The notes: generated from the sequence alone by a model not told the origin. DNA of 64,000 bases from Methanocaldococcus sp. FS406-22 (GCF_000025525.1 NC_013887.1:196729-260728); one strand, 5' to 3'. Shown: positions 18,777-28,957, counted from the first letter of the stretch. Numbers and translations are program-made.

Positions 18777-20123
18777 ATGAACGTCGAACAAGCAATAGAA
18801 TATGTAAAGAAGAACAATGTTAAGTTCATAAGATTCCAGTTCGTAGATATCTTAGGATTCCCAAAAAATGTTGCATACCCTGTAAAGTCAGGAGAAAAAG
18901 GAATTGAGGAATTAAGAGAAATATTTGAAAATGGAGTATGGTTTGACGGTTCATCAATTACAGGTTTCGTTGGTATTGAAGAATCAGATATGTTATTAAA
19001 ACCAGACTTATCAACACTCTCTGTTTTACCATGGAGACCAGAAGAGAAAAGTGTTGCAAGAGTTATCTGTGATGTTTATAAGGATGAAAAGACACCATTC
19101 GAAGGAGACCCAAGAAGCAGATTAAAAGCTATTTTAGAAGAATTAAAGAAGGAAATGAATGGAGAATACTTTGTTGGACCAGAGCCAGAGTTTTTCTTGT
19201 TGAAAAGAGACCCACACGACCCACACAAGTGGGTTCCAGTTGATGATGGAGGATACTTTGATGTTGAGCCATTAGATGATGCTCCAGACATTAGAAGAGA
19301 CATCGTCTTAGCTTTAGAAAACCTCGGTTTCCATGTTGAGGCATCCCACCACGAAGTTGCTCCAGGACAGCATGAGGTTGATTTCAAATTCGACAATGCT
19401 TTAAAAACAGCTGACAGTGTTATAACATTCAAGATGACAATTAAAAACATTGCTAAGAAGCACGGTTTAAGAGCTACATTCATGCCAAAACCATTCTTTG
19501 GAATGAACGGAAACGGAATGCACTGCCACCAGAGTGTTTGGTTTAACGGAGAGCCATCATTCTACGATCCAAATGGACCTTACAACGGATTAAGTGAAAT
19601 ATGTTTAAGCTACATTGCTGGAATTTTAGAACACGCTAAGGCATTAGTTGCTATAACAAACCCAACAGTCAACTCATACAAGAGGTTAGTCCCTGGTTAC
19701 GAGGCTCCAGTTAACATTGCATGGGCTAACAAAAACAGAAGTGCTATTATCAGAGTCCCAGCTGCAAGAGGTAAAGCAACAAGAATCGAGTTCAGAGCTC
19801 CAGACCCAACATGCAACCCATACTTGGCATTTGCTTGTATGTTAGCAGCTGGATTAGATGGAATTAAAAGAAAACTAACAGCTCCAGAACCAGTTGAGAG
19901 AAACATCTTCAGAATGTCAGAAGAAGAGAAAAAGCAGTTAGGAATTGAGTCAGTTCCTGCAAACTTAGCTGCTGCATTGGATGAGTTAGAGTGTGATGAG
20001 GTCTTGCAAAAGGCATTAGGTAAGCACATCTACGAAAACTACATGGAGATTAAGAGAGCAGAGTGGGATGATTTCAGAACAGCTGTTACTGACTGGGAGA
20101 CAGGCAAATACTTAATCTACTAA
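18777..20123 (+). CDS. glnA: Glutamine synthetase, type I
   Basis: GlnA makes glutamine from glutamate, ammonia and ATP and is the entry point of nitrogen assimilation. The 448 residues contain the GS signatures FDGSSITGF, GPEPEFFLLKR, the metal site NGNGMHCHQSVW, the ATP/glutamate region NPTVNSYKRLVPGYEAP and NKNRSAIIRVPA. The adenylylation-type C-terminal Tyr loop of bacterial GSI-beta is not seen. ATG 18777 is preferred because GGGGG lies 6 bases upstream; the ATG at 18771 abuts it. A T-rich stretch after the stop (about 20133-20152) is a likely archaeal terminator. Confidence 0.97.
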   Translation: MNVEQAIEYVKKNNVKFIRFQFVDILGFPKNVAYPVKSGEKGIEELREIFENGVWFDGSSITGFVGIEESDMLLKPDLSTLSVLPWRPEEKSVARVICDVYKDEKTPFEGDPRSRLKAILEELKKEMNGEYFVGPEPEFFLLKRDPHDPHKWVPVDDGGYFDVEPLDDAPDIRRDIVLALENLGFHVEASHHEVAPGQHEVDFKFDNALKTADSVITFKMTIKNIAKKHGLRATFMPKPFFGMNGNGMHCHQSVWFNGEPSFYDPNGPYNGLSEICLSYIAGILEHAKALVAITNPTVNSYKRLVPGYEAPVNIAWANKNRSAIIRVPAARGKATRIEFRAPDPTCNPYLAFACMLAAGLDGIKRKLTAPEPVERNIFRMSEEEKKQLGIESVPANLAAALDELECDEVLQKALGKHIYENYMEIKRAEWDDFRTAVTDWETGKYLIY

Positions 20124-20225
20124 GTTCCTAACTCTCTTTATTTTTTTATTTTCAGTAAATTCCAAAGATTCCAATTATTCAATGTAAATTGTTTATAAAC
20201 GATAAAAATTGAAGAGGACGATACT

Positions 20226-20924
20226 ATGAAAGCGATAACTGTTTTAAGTGGGGGATTAGATTCTACAGTAGCTACATTGATAGCTAAGGATTTGGGTTAT
20301 GAGGTTACAGCAATAACATTTAACTATGGACAGAGAGCGGCTAAGAGAGAGATTAACTCAGCAAAAAAGATTTGTGAGATATTAGGGATTGAGCATATCG
20401 TTGTAGATTTGCCATTTGTTAAGCAGTTTGGAAAAAGCTCTTTAGTAACTGAAAAAGAAATCCCTACATTAAAAATGGAGGAATTAGATAGTGAGAAAGC
20501 ATTTGAGACTATGAAAGCAGTATGGGTTCCAGCAAGGAATGTAATAATGTTTGGTATAGCAAGTGGCTTTGCTGAAGCGTTAGATGCAGAAAAGATATTT
20601 ATCGGGATAAATAAAGAGGAGGGTGTTACTTTCCCAGACAACACAATAGAGTTCGTTGAGGCATTTAATAAGGTTTTAGAGTATGGAACATTAAATAAAG
20701 TTAAAATAGAAGCTCCTCTATATGATAAAACAAAGGAGGAGATTGTTAAATTGGGAGCTGAGTTAGAGAAGAAGCTTGGTGTCGAAGTTTTGAAGTATAG
20801 TTACTCATGCTATAGAGATAATGGAGAGGACTTTTTACATTGTGGAAAGTGTGAAAGCTGTATGAGAAGGAAGAGGGCATTTTTAATGGCTGGAGTTGAA
20901 GATAAGACAAAGTATATTGAATAA
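20226..20924 (+). CDS. queC: 7-cyano-7-deazaguanine synthase (preQ0 synthase)
   Basis: QueC converts 7-carboxy-7-deazaguanine to preQ0, the precursor of archaeosine in tRNA. The 232 residues start with the ATP-binding PP-loop VLSGGLDSTVAT (residues 6-17) and end with the zinc-binding Cys cluster CHCG-type arrangement SYSCYRD...CGKCESCMRRK (residues about 195-218). AFNYGQR-like and WVPARNVIM motifs are present. The RBS GAAGAGGACG precedes the ATG. It lies downstream of glnA on the same strand but after a T-rich terminator, so independent transcription is likely. Confidence 0.94.
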   Translation: MKAITVLSGGLDSTVATLIAKDLGYEVTAITFNYGQRAAKREINSAKKICEILGIEHIVVDLPFVKQFGKSSLVTEKEIPTLKMEELDSEKAFETMKAVWVPARNVIMFGIASGFAEALDAEKIFIGINKEEGVTFPDNTIEFVEAFNKVLEYGTLNKVKIEAPLYDKTKEEIVKLGAELEKKLGVEVLKYSYSCYRDNGEDFLHCGKCESCMRRKRAFLMAGVEDKTKYIE

Positions 20925-20969
20925 TTAGTTATTACAAGTTAATTTTTTTGTTAATTAATTTGTGGTATC

Positions 20970-21947
20970 ATGACAAATAACTGGCTAAATTCTTTATACA
21001 AATATTGGCTTAAAGGATGTGAATTTTACAATAAGGGGGATTATGATAAAGCTATAGAGTATTTTAACTTAGTAAATAAGATTTTTAAAGAGAATACCAT
21101 AGAATATGATTATTATGAGCTTAGAGAAGATGCATATAAAGAGATTTTAAACAACAACATTGAGGAAGGGATTAAAAAGTTTGTGTGGTTTGTTGAGGGA
21201 ATTTTAGCAGATAGGGATTATTATGATTTAAGTGGAGAGTTATTGACAATTGCATCAATATTTGCAAAGATTGGGAGATTAGATATTGTCAGATGTTTTT
21301 TAAATAGAGGAGCGGAGTGGATTTATAATGACGATATTAAAAATGCTAATCCAGAGGAGGTTTTAAAAAGTATTTTAACTGATGCATTTAGTGATGATGA
21401 AAGGGAAGAAATATTAAATAAAGAACCAAATTTAAAAAAGCCATTTGAGGATATAACATATTACTTCAATTTAGATTTCTTTGATTTTATGATGAGCTTT
21501 TTTATAGGGGCAGGAAATTGGAAGAGATTTTTGAAGGTCTATGAGGAATTTAAAAATAAAATTAAAAACTGCCAAATATCAGAAGAAACTGCCAATAAAA
21601 TTATTGAAAGATTTGATGAACCAAGAAGTGATTTATTGGCTATTGCCCATTTATTAAAAGGGAACTATGAAAAATGTCTTTATTGTATTGAATTGTTTAA
21701 AAAGTCCTTTAATTTGGATGAATTTGATGAAATTTACAAAGAAGAAATTAATTTCATTGAAAATATTGCAAATAACTTAAAAAATGGAGTTATTAAAAAA
21801 GAAGAATGGTTAAATAGGTTAAATGAGATTTATGCAGATATTTTAAACCAGCCACTACCAAAAACTTATAAAGAGGCTTATCACAATCATTTTTTAGATG
21901 AGATATTAATGTATTGCATTTTAAAGGAATTTATTGAAAAATTATAG
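20970..21947 (+). CDS. Hypothetical protein with an N-terminal TPR-like helix pair
   Basis: I do not recognise a family for this 325-residue protein. Residues about 10-40 ([20 protein letters not shown]) look like a TPR unit, and the rest is predicted helical, rich in Asp, Glu, Lys and Phe/Tyr, without membrane segments. It may be a helical-repeat scaffold. It ends one base before the convergent FrhB-like gene. The ATG at 20970 follows a weak site (TGTGGTATC). Confidence 0.6.
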   Translation: MTNNWLNSLYKYWLKGCEFYNKGDYDKAIEYFNLVNKIFKENTIEYDYYELREDAYKEILNNNIEEGIKKFVWFVEGILADRDYYDLSGELLTIASIFAKIGRLDIVRCFLNRGAEWIYNDDIKNANPEEVLKSILTDAFSDDEREEILNKEPNLKKPFEDITYYFNLDFFDFMMSFFIGAGNWKRFLKVYEEFKNKIKNCQISEETANKIIERFDEPRSDLLAIAHLLKGNYEKCLYCIELFKKSFNLDEFDEIYKEEINFIENIANNLKNGVIKKEEWLNRLNEIYADILNQPLPKTYKEAYHNHFLDEILMYCILKEFIEKL

Positions 21948-23021
21948 TTAGTCCTTCTTAACTCTCTTTCTTTTCAATTCAGCAAGCTTTTTAACAGCAT
22001 CTAAATCAACGTTCTCATCATAGGTTATATAACCATTATAAACAGCCCTCTTAAAGAATCCTTCTCCCCACTTGTTTCTTATTAAGACAGTTGAATAGCC
22101 CTTTTCAGTCCCTACGTTACCAACTGAAATATCTGACGTTAAGCCAGTGAAATCACCACAAACCTTACAACCATTTCTCATTGCAAATTCAACATCCTTA
22201 AGCTTATATTCCACAGTGTTTCCATTAATTAGGGTTATCTTTAACTTACTAGCCTCAATATCCATCTTTTTAACTTCCCATGGTTCTATACCATCCTCAC
22301 TTAATTTTTTAATCATCTTGCTGTAATCATAGGTTTCAAAACAGAACAGGGCAATTTTTAATCTTATTGCCTCTCTAAATGGTTTTAATAGGTCGTTATC
22401 TGATGATAATATCTGATATATGGCATTTATAACACATGGAGTTCCAACAACAGCTAATTTTCTTAGCTTTTTCTCCATAACAGCAGTTTTTAAAGCCTTT
22501 AATATAGGCCCTTTCCATAAGTATTTGCTACCAGCTGATTTTAAAACATCCTCTTTTGATAATGCCAAATAAGATTCTGGCTCTAAAGTCCATTTATCAT
22601 CAATCATTACAATAGCCCCATCTATCAACCCTTCATCAAATGCATTTGCCAATATAGCTGTTACAACCCCACCATTTTGGGCATTCTTTATCTCTATTGA
22701 TGCCTTAGCTCTAACAGCTTTTAATATATTCCCTAATCCCTTTGGTTTAGGAACAGCAGATTTTTTTATCCTTGGACAGGCATCATAGCAAGCTCCGCAA
22801 GGGACATCATAAACTACTGTCTTACAAAACTCAGCTGAGATTGGATGCTCCACGATATCTGCTGGGACTATAATACAAGAGCATTCATCGCACTCAAACT
22901 TTACCGGACTTTCCTCTCTAAAGTATAGGTTGTTTACTGGACAAACTGCAACACAAGCTCCACAACCACTACATCTATTTGTATCCCAAACTTCCTCTTT
23001 TAGATTCTTGTAAGATTTCAT
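21948..23021 (-). CDS. FrhB-like F420/flavin oxidoreductase subunit, probable glutamate synthase partner
   Basis: The 357 residues combine an N-terminal ferredoxin motif (CSGCGACVAVCP, residues about 17-28), extra Cys (CDECSC, CGACYDACP) and the FrhB/FdhB-type flavin domain with QNGGVVTAILANA and VVGTPCVINA. This family moves electrons between F420H2, FAD and iron-sulfur partners. It lies just downstream of the three glutamate synthase pieces on the same strand, so an F420H2- or ferredoxin-linked electron input to glutamate synthase is a reasonable inference. ATG 23019-23021 follows AGGTGAGATTA; an in-frame ATG nine bases earlier overlaps the RBS. Confidence 0.85.
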   Translation of the reverse strand: MKSYKNLKEEVWDTNRCSGCGACVAVCPVNNLYFREESPVKFECDECSCIIVPADIVEHPISAEFCKTVVYDVPCGACYDACPRIKKSAVPKPKGLGNILKAVRAKASIEIKNAQNGGVVTAILANAFDEGLIDGAIVMIDDKWTLEPESYLALSKEDVLKSAGSKYLWKGPILKALKTAVMEKKLRKLAVVGTPCVINAIYQILSSDNDLLKPFREAIRLKIALFCFETYDYSKMIKKLSEDGIEPWEVKKMDIEASKLKITLINGNTVEYKLKDVEFAMRNGCKVCGDFTGLTSDISVGNVGTEKGYSTVLIRNKWGEGFFKRAVYNGYITYDENVDLDAVKKLAELKRKRVKKD

Positions 23022-23102
23022 TAATCTCACCTAAGACTTATTTTAAGTGTTTCTTCTCAGATAATTTTAAAAAATTAAAAATTGATAAAAATTTGTATTA
23101 AA

Positions 23103-23888
23103 TTACATCAGGTCAGGAGTATAGAGTTTTCCGAACGGTCTCTTTGATATTGGAGCAATCTTTGTCCATTTTGAGTTCAACAACTTGTTTTTAACATCCT
23201 CCGGCAGATTAAACCACTTGCAGAATTCTTCAATGTGTGGCTTTATCTTCTCTAAATCTTCTTCAGTAAATTCTTTTATATCTGCAGCAACTCCTAATTG
23301 GTCTTTATCTATCTCCCCTCTGATATAAATAGCCCCTCCATGGATTCCAGTTCCTATCATTCTGCCTTTAACCTTTCCTAAGTCATTACCCTCTTCATCA
23401 ATGTTTAAAACAATTATAATACCTCCCGCCATATACTCTCCTAAAAAATCCTTTGCTCTTCCTCCAATTACAAGGACTGGGACTTTATCTTTATAAGCTT
23501 TCATGTGAATTCCACTTCTATAACCAACATCCCCTCTAACAAAAACCTTTCCTCCTCTCATTGAATGAGCGGTTACATCTCCACTACTTCCATAGATAAC
23601 TATTGTCCCATCATCCATAGTGTTTCCTGGGGCAAATTCGGCATTTCCATGGACTATTATTGTAGGGCCGCTCATGAACATTCCTAAATCTCCACCAGGA
23701 ATGCCGTAAATCTCTATAGTTAAATCCTTCTTCTGCAATCCATTCCCAATAAATCTCTGTCCTAAAACATTTTTTAAGATAATTTTTTTAACATCTGGAT
23801 TTTCTTTTAAAATTTGATGAATTTTTTCATTTAGCTCTTTATAGTGCATATCCTTTGCATCTATAACAACCTCTTCCATGCCTTTCAC
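23103..23888 (-). CDS. Glutamate synthase, GXGXG (domain 3) protein
   Basis: In bacteria this beta-helical domain is the C-terminal part of the GltB polypeptide; methanogens often encode it separately. The 261 residues are rich in Gly-turn repeats (GIPGGDLGMFMSGPTIIVHG, MRGGKVFVRGDVGYRSG, YMAGGIIIVLN, GMIGTGIHGGAIYIRG). Its role is structural, holding the ammonia tunnel and FMN domain together. It starts 16 bases after the central domain gene and precedes the FrhB-like gene by 81 bases. A slightly different user of the GXGXG fold is FwdC, but the neighbours fix the assignment. Confidence 0.9.
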   Translation of the reverse strand: MKGMEEVVIDAKDMHYKELNEKIHQILKENPDVKKIILKNVLGQRFIGNGLQKKDLTIEIYGIPGGDLGMFMSGPTIIVHGNAEFAPGNTMDDGTIVIYGSSGDVTAHSMRGGKVFVRGDVGYRSGIHMKAYKDKVPVLVIGGRAKDFLGEYMAGGIIIVLNIDEEGNDLGKVKGRMIGTGIHGGAIYIRGEIDKDQLGVAADIKEFTEEDLEKIKPHIEEFCKWFNLPEDVKNKLLNSKWTKIAPISKRPFGKLYTPDLM

Positions 23889-23904
23889 CTTTAAAAATTA
23901 AAAA

Positions 23905-25437
23905 TTATTCTCCAGCAGCCTTTATTCCTAAGACTCTTAACTCAACTTCATTTAATCCAACTCCCCTCAATCTATCTCTGTTTCCTCTTAAGCTTTCAAT
24001 TGAGTTAATTCCAGCAGCTCCTAAGAGTTCTTTAATCTCATGTGTCCATGCTTTTATTAGGTTAGCTACCCTCCTTGCCCCAACTTCTGGGTCTAATCTT
24101 TTAACTAACTCTGGTCTTTGGGTAGCTATACCCCAAGCACACAATCCAGTGTAGCATCTTCCACAAACTCTACAGCCAAGAGCAACCATTGCTGCAGTTC
24201 CAATATATACAGCATCTGCCCCTAAAGCTATAGCCTTAAATACATCAGCCGCACATCTAATTCCTCCACTTGCTATAATGCTTATCTCATTTCTCAATCC
24301 TTCCTCTCTCAATCTTTGGTCTACAGCTGCAATAGCCATTTCTATTGGAATTCCAACGTGGTCTCTAAACACTTTTGGAGCTGCTCCAGTTCCTCCCTTG
24401 TATCCATCAATAACAACCGCATCTGCATCACTTGTTGCAATTCCTACTGCAATAGCTGGAGCATTATGCACTGCTGCAATTTTAACAAACACTGGCTTTT
24501 TCCATCTTGTAGCCTCTTTCAAACTTCTAACTAATTGAGCTAAGTCCTCAATTGAGTAAATGTCATGATGAGGAGCTGGTGAGATAGCATCACTTCCCTC
24601 AGGAATCATTCTTGTTGCTGATATCTCTGCTGTAACTTTCTCTCCAGGTAAATGCCCACCAATTCCAGGCTTAGCCCCTTGTCCTATCTTAATCTCTATT
24701 GCAGCCCCTTTCATCAAATACTCTTCATTAACTCCAAATCTTCCACTTGCAACTTGAGTGATTATATGGTCAGCATATGGGTAGAGAGCCTTTGGCAATC
24801 CTCCTTCTCCAGTTCCCATGAATGTTCCACATTCTTTTACTGCCTTAGCAAATGATAAATGGGCATTTAAAGATAAAGCTCCATAAGACATGTGGGCAAT
24901 CATTATTGGTGTATCCAACTTCAAGTTTGGAGCAATCTTTGTTTTTAACTTAGCTTTTTTAATCTTCTTACCATCAATCTCTTCTTCAACAAATTCAAAC
25001 TCTAACTGTTTTGGCTTTTTACCTATATAGGTTCTTAATTCCATTGGCTCTCTCAATGGGTCGATAGATGGGTTTGTAACTTGACATGCATCTAAAACAA
25101 TCTTATCAAAATAGATTGGATGTTCTTTAGCATTACCCATCCCACTTAGTAAAATACAGCCGGTTTTTGCTTGATTGTAGATATCAACCCTTGCATCAAT
25201 ATCCCATAATGGGTGGGTTCTCCAAGATATTGCATTTTCTTTGATTGTAATGGCATCCCTTGGACACATTACAACACATCTGTGGCAAGCTCCACATCTG
25301 TTTGAGTAGCTGATTATTCTATCTCCTTCTCTTCTATGAACTCCCCATGAACATTCTACTGTGCATCTCTCGCATAGCATGCATCTGTTTGGGTCTACCT
25401 CAACCTTATACTTTGGTGGAACATAGCTGGGAATCAT
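23905..25437 (-). CDS. gltB: Glutamate synthase, central FMN/ferredoxin domain protein (archaeal type)
   Basis: The 510 residues carry two N-terminal ferredoxin motifs (CMLCERCTVECSWG and CGACHRCVVMCP) followed by the FMN-binding synthase barrel: MSYGALSLNAHLSFAKA, GEGGLPKALYPYA, KIGQGAKPGIGGHLPG, GGTGAAPKVFRDHVGIP. A Cys cluster CRVCGRCYTGLCAWG near the end binds an iron-sulfur centre. The enzyme transfers ammonia from glutamine to 2-oxoglutarate. The glutaminase and GXGXG domains are encoded by the flanking genes, so the complete enzyme is a three-polypeptide assembly. Confidence 0.95.
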   Translation of the reverse strand: MIPSYVPPKYKVEVDPNRCMLCERCTVECSWGVHRREGDRIISYSNRCGACHRCVVMCPRDAITIKENAISWRTHPLWDIDARVDIYNQAKTGCILLSGMGNAKEHPIYFDKIVLDACQVTNPSIDPLREPMELRTYIGKKPKQLEFEFVEEEIDGKKIKKAKLKTKIAPNLKLDTPIMIAHMSYGALSLNAHLSFAKAVKECGTFMGTGEGGLPKALYPYADHIITQVASGRFGVNEEYLMKGAAIEIKIGQGAKPGIGGHLPGEKVTAEISATRMIPEGSDAISPAPHHDIYSIEDLAQLVRSLKEATRWKKPVFVKIAAVHNAPAIAVGIATSDADAVVIDGYKGGTGAAPKVFRDHVGIPIEMAIAAVDQRLREEGLRNEISIIASGGIRCAADVFKAIALGADAVYIGTAAMVALGCRVCGRCYTGLCAWGIATQRPELVKRLDPEVGARRVANLIKAWTHEIKELLGAAGINSIESLRGNRDRLRGVGLNEVELRVLGIKAAGE

Positions 25438-25466
25438 GATTTCACTTCCTCAGTTTTTTGTTTTAT

Positions 25467-26555
25467 TTACTTCCAAGGTCTTGCTATAACTGGAACTCCA
25501 GCATCAGGCATCCAAACTCTGTCTAAGTCAGGACAGATTCTTCTTATAGCAGATTCCTCACTTGAAACAAATATCATATCATCCTTTTCAGCAGCAATTA
25601 ATGGTCTCAACTTAATCCTATCTGTTAGACCGAACATGGTTGTTTCTTTTTCAATATCTCCATTCATAAAGATTAAACCTTGAGGGGTTCCAACTGCAAT
25701 AGCAAATGGCCCATTGAGCATAGCTCCTCCATAGGTTAATCTTATTGCAGTATGCAATTCTCTCTCTTCTTCTGGCATCTTATCTATTTCATCCCAGAAT
25801 CTTGGAGCTAAGGCAGACAATGCATATTCAACAGGGATTTTGTGCTTCCTCATTAGCAAATCCAATATATAGGCAACTACTTCAGTATCAGTTAATAATC
25901 TACACTTATAACCAAACATCTCTACAAACCTTTTATTTGTTCCATAGCTTGTTATCTCTCCATTATGCACTACACTCCAATTTAATAAATTGAATGGGTG
26001 AGCTCCTCCCCACCATGCTCTTGTGTTTGTTGGGTATCTTGCATGAGCTAGCCACATATAGCCCTCATATTTATCTATTCTATAAAACTCAGCAACTTCA
26101 TTTGGCCATCCAACGGCTTTAAAAACACCCAAATCTTTTCCACTTGATATAACAAAAGCTCCATCAATCTTGTCATTTATTTCCATAACTATATCTACAA
26201 CAACATCTTCCTCTCTATCGGCAAATTTTTCATCAACTTCATAGAAGTATCTCCAAGGTATTTGTGTTTTTTCTATAATTCCATCTTCTGTTGGTATTTC
26301 CTCATCTTTAACTATAGTTCCATACTGCTCTAAAACATTCTCAACTTCTACCTTTATCTTTTCAAACTTTGGTGTGTTGTCAATTAAAATATGGAAGGCA
26401 TAACAATCTTTATACTTTGTTGGATATATTCCATAACCAACATAACCAGAACCCTTTCCGTTTCCTCTCTCTTTTAGGCTATCTAATGCTAAAGCTATCT
26501 TATCCCCTTTTATCATTCTTTTTTTTCTACTCATAAAACCGATAATTCCACACAT
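25467..26555 (-). CDS. Glutamate synthase, class II glutamine amidotransferase subunit
   Basis: This subunit releases ammonia from glutamine. Class II amidotransferases need Cys as the first residue after Met removal. That fixes the start at ATG 26555, giving [11 protein letters not shown], behind GGAGGGTTGTTT; an upstream TTG in frame would bury the Cys. Other signatures are [31 protein letters not shown] and [12 protein letters not shown]. The 363 residues match the archaeal stand-alone form. It is the first gene of the cluster running down to the FrhB-like protein. No NrpR site was found upstream. Confidence 0.94.
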   Translation of the reverse strand: MCGIIGFMSRKKRMIKGDKIALALDSLKERGNGKGSGYVGYGIYPTKYKDCYAFHILIDNTPKFEKIKVEVENVLEQYGTIVKDEEIPTEDGIIEKTQIPWRYFYEVDEKFADREEDVVVDIVMEINDKIDGAFVISSGKDLGVFKAVGWPNEVAEFYRIDKYEGYMWLAHARYPTNTRAWWGGAHPFNLLNWSVVHNGEITSYGTNKRFVEMFGYKCRLLTDTEVVAYILDLLMRKHKIPVEYALSALAPRFWDEIDKMPEEERELHTAIRLTYGGAMLNGPFAIAVGTPQGLIFMNGDIEKETTMFGLTDRIKLRPLIAAEKDDMIFVSSEESAIRRICPDLDRVWMPDAGVPVIARPWK

Positions 26556-26891
26556 AAACAACCCTCCGTAGAGATATAAAAGAGATAGTTTTCTGGGTTT
26601 TCTAAATATTGGTTGAAGTTATATTTAAATAATTATGGTTTGAGACTTATGTTTTGGAATATTGTAATAGTTGAATATTATGTAGTTTTGAAAATAGAAC
26701 TAAAGTATAAAGTATGGTGTTTTCAAAAGTAATTAAAATTTTAATGGAATTTTAATATAAACCTAATTTATGGGCTTATAAATACCTTGTTTCTTCATTT
26801 AAGTTTTGAAAAATACTATATAAAAATACTACGGTGTCCCAAAATTTTGTTATTGTATATTGACAACCAAAATTAATGTATAAACTGCAAA
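26556..26891. other. 336-base intergenic region between glutamate synthase and nadE
   Basis: The region is very AT-rich with no coding frame or GC-rich island. It contains the RBS and probable promoter of the amidotransferase gene (TATA-like stretches such as TATTTAAATAATTAT near 26620-26635) and the 3' end of nadE. No NrpR-type GGAA-N6-TTCC, no tRNA and no stable hairpin was seen. Confidence 0.6.
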
Positions 26892-27653
26892 TTAAATCTC
26901 TGGTGTTGGGGGCAAAGTTCTTTTATGCTCATTCTTTTTAATTAAATCAAATACATACTCAATAGTTTCCAATGGAATGTTTGTCTCTTTATGAATCTCC
27001 TCTGGAGTTTTACCCTTCTCATAAAGCTTTAATATCTCATCCAATGTCTCATATTTGATACCAAGCTCTCCTTCATCTGTCTGCCCTTCCCATAATCCAG
27101 CTGATGGTGGTTTTTCAATAATCTCTTTAGGAACCCCTAAATATTTAGCAAGCTCTCTAACCTCTGTTTTAAACAAATTACCTATAGGTCTTATATCGCA
27201 TGCAATATCTCCATGTTTTGTCCCATACCCAACATAAATCTCTGATTTATTGGAAGTTCCAGCCACTAATAGGTTGTATTTATTTGCAAAGTAGTAGAGG
27301 AGGCACATTCTAATCCTTGCCTTTAAATTTCCGTCAGCCATCTTGTCAAACTCTTTTGTAGGAACATAGCCACCAGCACCAAAGGCTTTTAGAATATCTG
27401 TTATATCTGATATGATATATTTTATTCCTAAATTTTCTGCAACCATCTTTGCATGCTCAATATCCCTTGGATTTGTGTGCTTTTCTGGCATTATTAAGCC
27501 GAGAACTTTATCTTTCCCAAGGGCTTTAACGCATAGGTAAGCAGTGACAGAAGAATCAATCCCCCCACTTAATCCAACAACAACACCGTTAGCTTTTGCT
27601 TCTTCAACATTCTCTTTGATAAATTTTGTAATCTTATTAACAATCTCTTCCAT
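26892..27653 (-). CDS. nadE: NH3-dependent NAD+ synthetase
   Basis: NadE converts deamido-NAD to NAD using ATP and free ammonia. The 253 residues hold the PP-loop VGLSGGIDSSVTAYL (residues about 26-40), the GTSNKSEIYVGYGTKHGD motif near residue 133 and the C-terminal HKRTLPPTPEI typical of the family. There is no glutaminase domain, so ammonia must be taken directly from the cell pool. The RBS GAGGTGAGAGT precedes the ATG. A nitrogen operator overlaps the predicted transcription start. Confidence 0.95.
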   Translation of the reverse strand: MEEIVNKITKFIKENVEEAKANGVVVGLSGGIDSSVTAYLCVKALGKDKVLGLIMPEKHTNPRDIEHAKMVAENLGIKYIISDITDILKAFGAGGYVPTKEFDKMADGNLKARIRMCLLYYFANKYNLLVAGTSNKSEIYVGYGTKHGDIACDIRPIGNLFKTEVRELAKYLGVPKEIIEKPPSAGLWEGQTDEGELGIKYETLDEILKLYEKGKTPEEIHKETNIPLETIEYVFDLIKKNEHKRTLPPTPEI

Positions 27654-27673
27654 ACTCTCACCTCATAATATTA

Positions 27674-27687
27674 GGAAATATCTTTCC
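27674..27687. promoter_or_regulatory. NrpR-type nitrogen operator at the nadE promoter
   Basis: GGAAATATCTTTCC fits GGAA-N6-TTCC. On the minus strand it lies directly downstream of a TATA box (TTTTTATATATC, about 27696-27708) and 20 bases before the nadE ATG, the same layout as at glnA and glnK. This would place NAD synthesis under nitrogen control. Confidence 0.65.
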
Positions 27688-27789
27688 TTTTTTGATATAT
27701 AAAAATAGCCATTAATGTATTGCAATATAATAGATCCATATATTTAAAATAGTTAGAGTAACTTGATATTAAATAAAAAATAAAAAGAT

Positions 27790-28929
27790 TTACTCTTCAC
27801 CAGTGAATAAAGGAGGCATTCTGTTGTCGATTCCTGGAATATAGCCAAAAGTATCTCTAACTTTTAATTGCATTCTGTGGAAGATATAAGCTAGGGGGAT
27901 GTCCATTGGGCATGCATCCTCACATTGCCCACAGTTTATACAACTCTGTCCGATATGACTTAACCTAACCCCTTGGAATATTAATGGATTTGGTGGGATT
28001 TTGCCTTTCTCGTCAATATAATCTTTTTCTAACCTACATTCAACACAGAAGCAGAGTGGGCAGTTATCTCTACAACCGTAGCATTTTATGCATCGGTTCC
28101 AATACTTCTCCCATTCTTCTAAACTTGGATACTCTGCCTCTAAGTGCTTCTTCTGGAATTTTTTAGCTAGTTTTATCATTATATTTTCAATCTTTTCTCT
28201 AATTTGTATAGCCTTCTCTGAGGGTTGTTTGATTTTGATATATCCCTCTTTTTCGGCATCTTCAACAAGCTTTCTCCCCTTCTCTGAACAAATCTCAACA
28301 AAAGTCCAGCCCTTCTCAGCCCCCCAGTTCCCACAGGCTAAATCAGCCATTCTCGGAACCATTACCTCACATCTCTGACAATTCTTCCTCCTACCAAAGC
28401 CTTTTTCCTCCAACTCATCTATTTTGATAGCTTTATGCTCCCCACTCTTTAATTCGATAATAAACTTCCCCTTATCAATCTCCTCCTTAACAACATCTAA
28501 TGGATTGACTTCATAAAATAGTTCAATCATTTTCATAGCCGTAATCGGGCTAATAGTCCCCCCACAATTCAAACCAATCATATAAACGTTATCTAAGTTA
28601 ATCTGGTTTAACTTAGCTAACTCCCTAATTGCCATTGCATCACACGGTTTTGTTGGAACGGCTATTTTTTTATCAGCTAAGTATTTTGCTATCAACTTTC
28701 CAAAGTTTACAGGAGCACAGTGTAAAGACCCAGCAGTTTCTATTAACTCATCAGAATTCGTTATAAACACTGGAATACCATCATAAACGTCCTCACCCCT
28801 CTTCAAAGCTAAAACACCATCAACAAGCTTTTTATCTAATAAGTATTTAAATAAAGCAGTAACAGCCCCACCACACTCAGCCTTCTTCAAAATCTTACTA
28901 TCCGTAGATTGGATTAAAGCGTATTTCAT
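27790..28929 (-). CDS. fdhB: Formate dehydrogenase beta subunit
   Basis: FdhB carries FAD and iron-sulfur clusters and passes electrons from formate to coenzyme F420 or to the Hdr complex. The 379 residues show the FrhB/FdhB domain (AECGGAVTALFKYLL, VPTKPCDAMAIREL, GLNCGGTISP) with Cys-rich segments CQRC, CIKCYGCRDNCPLCFC and a ferredoxin motif CINCGQCEDACPMDIP near the C-terminus. It begins 28 bases after fdhA in the usual fdhAB order. The coding-strand RBS is AGGTGAT. Confidence 0.95.
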   Translation of the reverse strand: MKYALIQSTDSKILKKAECGGAVTALFKYLLDKKLVDGVLALKRGEDVYDGIPVFITNSDELIETAGSLHCAPVNFGKLIAKYLADKKIAVPTKPCDAMAIRELAKLNQINLDNVYMIGLNCGGTISPITAMKMIELFYEVNPLDVVKEEIDKGKFIIELKSGEHKAIKIDELEEKGFGRRKNCQRCEVMVPRMADLACGNWGAEKGWTFVEICSEKGRKLVEDAEKEGYIKIKQPSEKAIQIREKIENIMIKLAKKFQKKHLEAEYPSLEEWEKYWNRCIKCYGCRDNCPLCFCVECRLEKDYIDEKGKIPPNPLIFQGVRLSHIGQSCINCGQCEDACPMDIPLAYIFHRMQLKVRDTFGYIPGIDNRMPPLFTGEE

Positions 28930-28957
28930 AATATCACCTAAAATTTTAGAATTTTAT

